Shown here in pieces: positions 55,670 to 64,000 of a stretch of 64,000 nt of DNA. The DNA lies in contig CM075938.1 in NCBI GenBank assembly GCA_038030265.1, positions 21,181,009 to 21,245,008 of the forward strand. The letters are read 5' to 3'. The DNA is from Corythucha ciliata. Lineage: Eukaryota > Arthropoda > Insecta > Hemiptera > Tingidae. The position numbers and the translations under genes are program-made. The notes below the pieces were generated by a model. It was not told where the DNA came from and ran no database searches. It worked only from the letters and a program-made list of their open reading frames with translations. The first letter of the stretch is position 1; each line of letters opens with the position of its first letter.

Positions 55670-57657
55670 CGAGAGCTGGCGACAGTCCCATTCAATCGGA
55701 AGAACATAGTCACGAATGGTAGGCAAAATGATGGCATTTCACCCCCTATATATGAGTCCGGAAGTCTGCCATGCTGCATCTGGGGCCTAAGGATTTTATA
55801 GCTAATTTAAGTCCTTATAATTTGGGACATGAATTTAACCAGAAAAACATGGTCCTGAAACTAGTCTCATTCGAAAGGTTTTATGGAGCTTATTACGAAT
55901 ATGATCATCTGCCACCGTCTGCCTGGGGCATTTGCCCTCAGTGGCTCGTCAAACTCATGAAATTCAGTAAACTTTAATTAACCGGAAGAACATAATCCTA
56001 AAACTGGTCTTATTCGATAGAATTCATGGAGATGATTACAAATATAAACGTCTGGCGGAGTCTGCCTGGAGCATTTGCCCTCGGTGTCCAGTCAAACTCG
56101 CTAAATCAGGGATATTAATTAACCGGAAAAACTAAGCCCGGAATATTGTCTTATGCGACAGGTTTCATGTGGCTGAATCCGAAAATGATAAGTCTGCCGG
56201 CATCTGCCTAGGGCACTTGCCCTCAGTGACCCCTCAAACTGCACAGAGGGAAAATGATTAACCGGAAGAATATAGGCGTGAAATTAGCCTCATTCGAAAG
56301 GTTTAATAGAGCTGATTACGAATATGATCGTCTGCCTCCGGAAAATAAGTCCGGAAAATGGTCTTATGCAACAGGTTTCATGTGGCTGAATACGAAAATG
56401 ATTGTCTGCCGGTTTTAAGGCACTATAAAACACGAGTACTGCAACACGCAAATCGGCACCATACTTGGTCCCTCATATGATTATAAATATCACCTGTTCT
56501 CATTGACAAGTATAGGATATTTTTATTTATTTCCACCGCGTTCCGCGTTTGTTTGCTGTTACGATGACAATTTTTTCATTCATGATGTTTTGTTTACCCT
56601 AACGACTGAGGTACCAAAGATGGCGCTGAAATCCGTGTTGCAGTACCTGTCTTTCAAGGGCTCTTCACCGGTGTCTGAAGCACGTAGTCCTGAAAGTAAT
56701 CTTTTTTGAAAGGTTTTTATCTCCATAAAACCTATCGAGTAAGATCAGTTTCAGGACTGTGTTCTTCCGGTCAATTGAAATTTACCGAATTACGTGCGCT
56801 TGGCAAGCCACAGAGGGCAAATGCCCCAGGCAGACGGCGGCAGATGATCATATTCGTAATAAGCTGCATAAAACCTTTCGAATGAGACTAGTTTCAGGAC
56901 TATGTTCTTCTGGTTAATCTGGTTAATGTTCTTTTGGTTTACCTCTGTGCAGTTTGGCGAGCCACAGAGGGCAAATGCCCCAGGCAGACGGCGCCAGACG
57001 ATCATATTCGTAATCAGCTCCATAAAACTTTTCGAATGAGACTAGTTTCAGGACTATGTTCTTCCGGTTAATCATTTTCCTCCGGTGCAGTTTGACTGGT
57101 CACTAAGGGCAAGTGCCCCAGGCAGACACCGGCAGACTTATCATTTTCGGATTCAGCCACATGAAACGTGTCGCAAAAGACCATTTTCCGGACTTTGTTC
57201 TTCTGGTTAATTAATATCCCTGATTTAAGGAGTTTACTGGCCACCGAGGGCAAATGCTCCAGGCAGACGCCGGCAAACGATTATATTTGTAATCATCTCC
57301 ATAAAACCTATCGAATAAGACCAGTTTCAGGACTATGTTCTTCCGGTTAATTAAAATTTACCGAATTACGTGAGTTTGGCGAGCCACAGAGGGCAAATGC
57401 CCCAGTCAGACGGCGGCAGACGATCATATTCGTATAATCAGCACCATGAAACCTTTAGAATTAGACTAGTTTCTGGACTATGTTCCCTGGTTAAATTCAT
57501 GTGCCAAATTAAGGACTTTAATTAGCTATAAAATCCTTAGGCCCCAGATACAGCATGGCAGACTTCCGGACTCGTAAATAGGGGGTCAAATGCCATCATT
57601 TTGCACACCTTTAGTGACTATGTTCTTCCGGTTGAATGGGACTGTCGCTAGCTCTCG
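55670..57657. mobile_element. 2-kb foldback element with tandem-repeat arms
   Basis: The outermost cgagagct-ggcgacagtcccattcaa at 55670 is repeated inverted at the 57657 end. From there inward both arms consist of ~140-bp units. In the left arm the unit word 'accggaagaacatag' recurs at about 55697, 55838, 55982, 56121 and 56260. In the right arm the complement 'gttcttccggtt' recurs at about 56761, 56903, 57058, 57197, 57337, 57481 and 57621. A ~250-bp centre (56420-56690) includes its own inverted pair (gtactgcaacacg / cgtgttgcagtac). Arms built of direct repeats with a small unique middle are the structure of Drosophila Foldback elements. No transposase frame and no clear target duplication were found. 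Open frames in the arms (NQKN-VLKLVSFERFY) are unit translations. Confidence 0.85.
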
Positions 57658-60600
57658 AACTTTAAGCCCCTCGTCAATGAACAACCAACTCGTGTGTGAA
57701 CAAATAAAATATTATAATTATAAGATACTTACACGGCATATTTGGCAGAGTTTTAGTGGCCGAAAAATCGGAAGGTCGTACCACTGACGGTTTAAAGGGG
57801 ATCCCTGCGCGCCCCACCGCAGCCCCATACACCACCTCATCCTCATTCTCCTGATCTCCAATGAACCACAATGGCGCGCTGAGGTCCCGTGGTAGCGTGG
57901 TTTACGGGCCCTTACTCCTTCGTGGTTCCTTTCACAAGCGAATAGCCAGAAGGTCGTTTCCAGTGAATCGCGAGTGATTTGTTAAGGGGAAGTGAAAGGC
58001 GCTCTTTCGTATGCAAAGAAAAAATCCCTCGAACGTCAGCCGTAATAACATAATTTCATTACATTCCAGAATTGCTAATTAAAATAATTATCGTGCTGCT
58101 GCGCGACTAAGAATAGTTTCCTCTCCTACTCATAACTACCACCATGATCAGGCGAGCGAAAATGACCATGTAAATTTGTGAAAATCGGTTTATGTAAACA
58201 TTCATCGCGTGAGGGAACTTCTATCCAGCTGAGGGCCTAATGCTAATATAGAAATCATTTTAATTATGATATTCCCCAAAACCTATCCCACCTCAAATAA
58301 TAACTTCTAGGAAACCCGTTAAATCACGAAGCCTTCAAGGAACAACATTTTTTCATATAAAAAAAAAAAAAAATGAAGAGCGCGCTCGTTCTTACAAAGT
58401 GCAAATTAAAGGTTTAAAAGAAAGAAGTCCCACCTGGTTGACTTCCAAACATGATAGCAAATGAAACAAAGGGAGTAACAGTGATGTGTCGGCTGGAGGG
58501 GCGTGAAGGGGGCAAAAAAATTACTTAGTAGCCCACATCCGGCGGAAACTTCAAAAAGAATAACTGAATATTACGTAGAGAGCTGTCCGCAGAAGGGCAT
58601 TTTTTTCGACGTCAAGCGTTGAACCGAGCGCATCTCAAATTAGATTAAAAAATATTAATTAAGACGCGTGGTAAATTACGTATTGCGTAGATACAGCACT
58701 GAGAATCCCCCCCCCCCTCGAGGATGAAAGGAAGATGCTATCTATTATGACGGTTATTAAAGGTATCTATCATCATTTTTTTTGCTATAGGAACGAAAAA
58801 AAGAAGAGATCTGATGATTTCGCTTGATTCAATTTATTGCTTCCTTAAGTACATGTGATGCTCAGCGCTTACCCAATGAAGTCTCCCCCCCCCCCCCGGG
58901 GTTATCTCTTTATGCCATGAGAATACGTCACCTCGAATTTTGGAATCCCCGGCTTCGAAAAAACCTTCAGTGGCATCGGAGGGTGGAGTACACTTTCAGG
59001 GAACTGTTCTAAATGTCGTGATTTTATAATAACGACAATTTTCCCCTCAACCCAGACAAAAAAAGAGGCTGATTTAAGTCATACTCTGATCCTTATTTTA
59101 CGTTTTTCTCAGTGAACTATAGGGGAGTGGAGGGGGAGAAAAGCGATTTTACGGCGAAGAAATAAAGCGCGTGTGGCTGTTAGGGGTGAAGCTATAGCAC
59201 CAGGCCACCCCCCTCTCCTTCACAACCGATAAGGGAGGCAATCGTGTGATTCAATTTTCCGGACATTGGGCAGAATGAGGAAGAAGAGTGTCAAAGGCGG
59301 CGGTTATCCTCTCTCTCTGTTCACATCGGAGGAACGATGTGTTGGTTGTGGGTGAGAAGGGATGGGTGGGTGGGGGGTAAATGACGAAGAAGGGCGAGAA
59401 AACATCGCTTAAAAGGAAAAACTCTGGAATTGAGTGCAAGGCGTGACTCAGCCTTATCGCCTTTACCAGTTTCTCGCTCCCTTCGATCTTTTATTTTATT
59501 TTATTTTTTCCTCCTTACTGTATTTTTCCTGGCAATTTGTTTCATTGAATTGCGACGCTACGTAATTGGAAATCGGGCCTGGTGATCTACCATCTAATTT
59601 TCTCATGTCTCTCTATGCAGCGCAACTGCTGGTAAGATACTTGGCTGAGGGATGGTTCCAGAGGGATGAACTTCTCTCTATTCCTGAGATGTCGGTGGAG
59701 ATGTGGAGGGGGGGGGGTCGAAAATAAGAATTGCTTCACTCGGAGGCTTCAAAATAGAGTGTAGATGCACAGATTCATCAGCAGACGGGGGTAACAATGT
59801 GGCCTTTGCCGCAGGACTGATTTAATTTTGAGGTCAAAATAAAAATAGTAATTAATTCTCAGTCGTTTGTTCAATGCATCTTGCCTTTCCAGATGCTAAT
59901 TCATAAATAACTGTAATTACGACGAACCTCGAGAGGGGTACTTACAAACAAAAGAGCTGAGCTTCCAACCGGAATGACAATTTCGCCTTTAAAGACGCGA
60001 ATATTATAATAATAACGAAATCGAACCAGGTGATACCCCCCCCCCCCACATCACCATCCACTCCCCGCGTACATGTTAAGGACACGGATAGGTGAGACGT
60101 TAATAGTCATCTGTTCCTTTGAATCTTTTCCTCTTGAGGTGGTCCAACACGTCGAACGCGCTTCCCATCTGGGACGGTCTTGAACGGAAAAATCAATTTT
60201 AACCCCTTCCTCCCTCCCAATGTACTAATTGGGTCGCGTCTTGAAAGGGGTCACTTCTGTGAAAAAAAAAAACCCTCTAAGGAGTCAGTCACCTGGAATG
60301 CTGTAATTGGTAATTTATGCGTCCTGCATAGTTCCATATGGGCGATGGGTAGTCATAATTGTTACTGTTCATTGAATTCATAATGGGTTTGTCGTTCAAC
60401 TTTTTATTGACTGTTTCCTTCCTTTTTTTTAATATTATGAAAGGGACAGAAAGCTCTTGTTTCACAAATATCGAATTAAAACGTTCATTTGTTGCCAGAA
60501 TCCTATAACTTGCCTGCGTGGCTCAAAATATTCAGGAAATGACACAAAAAATGGATTATTTGTTTGACACTTATCTGAAATGTCGAGCACGTCTTCGAAA

Positions 60601-61817
60601 AACTTTTTTTTTCTACTTTTTTTATGTATTTCCCCCTTCACACATCACACTCACGTTAATGGGTTTTCCGTTACCTCCCCGTTCCCCTCCACCCAGCACC
60701 ACTAATAATCCTAATGCGTAAAAATGGCTGGAAAAAAAAGTCGGGAGATAAAAAACATTATCGTTAGGTGTTGTTTTTATACGACTGTTACGTGCCACTG
60801 GTCATGTAACGAGATCCAAAATGCCCCCCCCCCCCCACCATTCTACACACCAAACATCCTTCGGCACCACAGGACCCCCATCTTCTTTTTTTTTTTTTCG
60901 CTCTCTCACTGATGGGATTGTTGGTTGTCTGGCGTTTGATTTCGATAAAGATAAATGACTCGTGAGGGGAAAAGCAGTGACCTGTGTTGAGAATGAGAGG
61001 GGGGGGGCTCACCGCGAGAAGCGGCGATTCGCCCGTTGACATGTACTTCCCTTTAAGAACGGAGTTACTCAGCCGCTGAGTTGTAATGGATCCAACAACT
61101 AGGCCCGCAGAGTCAATTATTCTGTCCTCCCCTTTATAGGGCCAGCAAACCTGGAACACTGGAGGCTTCGAAAATTGTTTGATTCTTTTTTTCTCAACGG
61201 ATTCGTTATTAGCTGTCTCAGGAGCGTAGCTATCCCATGATCTAGGGGCTGGCAGCTAAAGGAGCGGATCCATGCAGGGGGAGGGGGTTTCCTGATTTTA
61301 ATTGGGTTTCCTGATCACAATTTAATTTCAAACTGAGCAAAGGATTCGCAAGAAAACAGACAAATTAAGCCCTCAGGTGTGATTGGTTTGGCGATTAAAA
61401 CGGGTTTATGTGCCCAGAAAAAGCTTTTAGTCGATAACTGACGACGCAAAGTGGTGGGTACCCACCACAAAATTGTCTTGTTTCACCAAATAATTGAAAT
61501 TATGTCTCCAAACTTTTCAGCTCCTAACGTGATTATTATTTAGCGTCTGAACCTTGTGTCAGCGAACTCACAAGTTTCATACTGGAAACTAGCCCTAAAA
61601 CTTCAAAGATTCAAAGCTATATAGTCGTGAAATGGCCAGTTTCGGAACTAATTAACCGCAAAAATAATCCAAATAACCACGGAGCCGCAACTATCGAGGC
61701 TGAACATACCAGGAAATTGAAAGTTAAAATTCATGCCATGGCAAAAAAACCAAAAAAGAACGTGGAAGTAAAACTATGATTCTAAGCTAAAGGTGAGAAA
61801 AATGGGAGTTTCTATAT
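57658..61817. other. Long unassigned stretch, mostly single-copy in appearance
   Basis: Contains an 11-nt microexon candidate at 59621-59631, many C/G runs (58709-58717, 58887-58898, 59710-59717, 60038-60047, 60825-60837, 61002-61008) and TAAT-rich blocks near 58040-58100 and 59860-59930. No coding sequence with a recognised domain is present. The last ~250 bp before 61818 has weak resemblance to family A units. Confidence 0.4.
59621..59631 (+). CDS. Candidate 11-nt microexon
   Basis: A CT-rich tract ending TCTCTATGCAG precedes CGCAACTGCTG, which is followed by GTAAGA, a strong donor. Eleven nucleotides entered with two bases outstanding give (G)CG CAA CTG CTG, so joining to the exon at 44123-44165 yields ...KTAE-AQLL in phase 0. 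The phase fit is a one-in-three coincidence and the intron would be 15.4 kb, so support is weak without RNA data. Confidence 0.2.
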
Positions 61818-62178
61818 AATTTGCGGATCCCACAAAAGTTTGTGGATTCCGTATGTGAAATGACGATAGACAGCTGCAAATTGTCACGTATACTGCTATA
61901 CCATACCAGTAAATTTTAATGGCACTTGACGTCATAGTTACTCAAAAGTACTAGTACTAGTAGGTTTGGTGTAGAAATACGGCTGTAATACATGTTTGAC
62001 ACTGGAACACATGAGCCATGATGAACACGTTTCAGTTCAGAACCTCTAAAACATCAAGATCACGGTCGGTTCGATTTTTCAATCACGTATCCAGGTGGCA
62101 ATCGAAAATGCGGGCATCAAGGTAGTATTTGTCATTTCACATATGGAATCCACAAGCTTATATTGGAATCCGCAAATT
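61818..62178. mobile_element. 361-bp element with ~47-bp terminal inverted repeats
   Basis: AATTTGCGGATCCCACAAAA...GTATGTGAAATGAC (61818-61864) is matched inverted by GTCATTTCACATATGGAATCC...CCGCAAATT (62131-62178), with a few mismatches and a small length difference. The ~265-bp middle has no open frame of note but contains the ACTAGTACTAGTAG run. A target duplication could not be decided. Non-autonomous DNA transposon, family unknown. Confidence 0.65.
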
Positions 62179-62526
62179 AGTACATCCCGAGGAAAATCGC
62201 TATTTCGCAGATGACATGGCTCGCACAGAGTCTTATGTCAACTGATAAAACATAGACAGTGGACGATCAACAGACTTTGCCCAACCAGTTCCATTGCACC
62301 GTTTTCATGCGTTGGACAGAAGAACGTTCATGAATAAAAAACGAAGAATTGTCACGGCAAGTGGCTTGGAAGGGGGGGGGCGAGTAGCAGTTTTTTGACC
62401 GAACAGTCGAGTTGTGGCTAATTTCCTGTTTCATGAGGGAAGGATTAATCGCAATTAATCTTGTTTTACTACGATCCCAATATATTATCATTAAAAAAAA
62501 ACTCATAGTTTTGGCTAACTTTTCAT

Positions 62527-62645
62527 GTAGCCCGACCCATGATCGGAATCATTTGTTTAGCTCCGTTTCTAGTCATAATGTCATTAGTTTAGCCGACATT
62601 TTTGTTTGTTTAGCCCGGCAAACACTTCAAACAACAAACAAACTT
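62527..62645 (+). repeat. TTTGTTTAGC tandem repeat, left part
   Basis: 'cccatgatcggaatcatttgtttagc' and relatives repeat about every 30 bp. The same repeat resumes at 63511-63630 on the other side of the element at 62793-63328. Confidence 0.6.
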
Positions 62646-62792
62646 GGGTATGGCCAGGTTCACGCTCCCCGAATCATCAATGAAATCGTTTGTTATGCAA
62701 CATATCTGGACGTTACTATGTTTCCTATTTATTATGGTTGATATAGGGAACTCGAGATCAAGAACCAAAACAAGAACAGTAAAACAATTATT

Positions 62793-63328
62793 AGCCCGGT
62801 GCACACGGTGCCAGTTTTCACCCAGGCAGGTTTCTACTCTTGGAAGCGTGCCTGCTGGCGTGCATGAAGTGTTCACATTGTGATCTTTTCTTGCTTGGCA
62901 GCCACCCATCAACCATCTCCTTTATAGCCTTCTTCGGAATTTTTCTTCTAGGAGGTTACCCTCGCTCATAACCATTTTGATACTGTGTTTGATTTTTATA
63001 TCCTGCGTTAGCGTTTTTCCTATCTCGTTTTGGTTCTGTTTTCCATTTATTATTTTTTCGTACCTACGTACAAACTCGTGAAGGTTGTACAGGTATAGCC
63101 CTACTGGAAATAGAAACCTTCAGAGTCGAGCGACAACGTCGAGCCGTCTGATTGGCTGTTGGTAAAAACAGCCAGGCAGGTTGGCCAGAAAAATAGAACC
63201 GCTTCTATCTTCAGAAACAGGTACATCTCCCTCCGAGTGACGTCACTCTCATTGCACGGGTGCATGCGCCTTACCATTTCATGAAGCATCGATCGGGGCA
63301 GGAAAATAGGCACCGTGTGCACCGGGCT
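62793..63328. mobile_element. 536-bp element with perfect 20-bp terminal inverted repeats
   Basis: AGCCCGGTGCACACGGTGCC at 62793-62812 is the exact complement of 63309-63328. If the terminal A/T pair belongs to the flank, the neighbours are TTA and TTG, a possible mutated 3-bp TWA-type duplication, but this is uncertain. No transposase frame is present. Short open frames on both strands show no domain. A non-autonomous DNA element is likely. Confidence 0.7.
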
Positions 63329-63510
63329 TGACTTTTACTGGCTGGGAGAACTTAACACACAACAGACAGACAACTCAGGGGACCAAACCAAACCATGAGA
63401 ATTATGACTTTCTTGGATACGCTCTAGCTCGAGCCTATTCGACGCTAACAAGTTTAGCGCTTCGAAACATTATTTTTTTCAGACAACATTGATCGGCTTG
63501 GCCAATGCAC

Positions 63511-63630
63511 GTAACCCGAGCCATGAACGGAATCGTTTGTTTAGCGGCATGTCTGGGTGTAAACTCGTTTGTTTAGCCATTTATTGTGTTTGTTTAGACT
63601 TTTGAAACATAACTCTTTCAACAAAAAAAA
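63511..63630 (+). repeat. TTTGTTTAGC tandem repeat, right part
   Basis: cccgagccatgaacggaatc and gtttgtttagcggcatgtc, then two further tttgtttag units, match 62527-62640 in the same orientation. Confidence 0.6.
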
Positions 63631-64000
63631 CATTACGGTAGATTTTACCACCGAGAGTAAAGCCGGCTTCACATGTGATCTGAAAAAAGCTCAGCTTTGA
63701 GCTGCATCCAATGAAATACATAATACGATGGGGAAGCGAGGTTCGATTTTTCAAAGGTTATTCGACTCATAACAAATAAGAAGGTTAGAACCCACCTCAC
63801 TGGACTCATGTCCATTTTGAATTCCTAGTTTTGTTCTTTTTTCCTCTAGTATGTTGTATAGAAATTGTCACTGTGAGTTTTTAGATTGTTTCACAGGGCA
63901 TTAATAAAGTGAATAACCCACAACTGTACTCCGGAGAATCTTTATTTTAAACGGTCGACCATGCGCGAGTTGTTGGACTTCTTTTCCGGATATTTCAACG
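63631..64000. other. Unassigned window end
   Basis: AT-rich sequence with an AATAAA in the + strand at 63902-63907 (attaataaagtg) but no gene to which it could belong. Nothing else is recognised. Confidence 0.4.

Noticed and set aside
55499..57253. Repeated peptide NQKN-VLKLVSFERFY in frames on both strands
   Set aside because: Follows from the ~140-bp unit of the foldback arms. No start, stop or splice logic supports a repeat protein.

Overview
The window is a piece of a eukaryotic, almost certainly arthropod, genome: one spliced developmental gene inside long introns and intergenic DNA packed with repeats. The only clear gene is the 3' two thirds of a T-box transcription factor on the + strand (four exons, 410-683, 1971-2135, 10781-10857 and 14014-14539). 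Its T-box reads as Tbx20 class, and its Ala/Gly-rich tail with an RFTPYQVP motif resembles the insect midline/H15 genes, which is the main reason for suggesting an arthropod. The promoter, start codon and N-terminal part of the T-box lie upstream of base 1. The species cannot be named from sequence alone.

Layout. 1-15.2 kb: the T-box gene, with introns of 1.3, 8.6 and 3.2 kb, a stop at 14539 and a poly(A) signal at 15162. 15.2-44.1 kb: no convincing gene. It holds degenerate minisatellite-like arrays, a Penelope-like retroelement remnant (18.4-19.7 kb), a 209-bp MITE, a 156-bp TA-flanked element and a tRNA-headed SINE. 44.1 kb: a possible first coding exon of a second gene, compatible in phase with an 11-nt microexon candidate at 59.6 kb. 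44.5-57.7 kb: a palindrome-rich zone with a 246-bp hairpin with perfect 97-bp core arms, a second MITE copy, a THAP-like fragment with a shortened relative, a 377-bp palindromic insertion with a 12-bp target duplication, and a 2-kb foldback element whose inverted arms are made of ~140-bp tandem repeats. 57.7-64 kb: mostly unassigned DNA with two more terminal-inverted-repeat elements.

Two genome-wide traits stand out. Short poly-C/poly-G runs of about 8-13 nt recur throughout. A family of ~45-60 bp degenerate repeats (core around 'ggctaaaattgagaaaaagcgc') fills roughly 14 kb in both orientations. The non-repetitive islands between repeats are rich in TAATTA-type sites and are the natural place to look for enhancers of the T-box gene, but that is inference.
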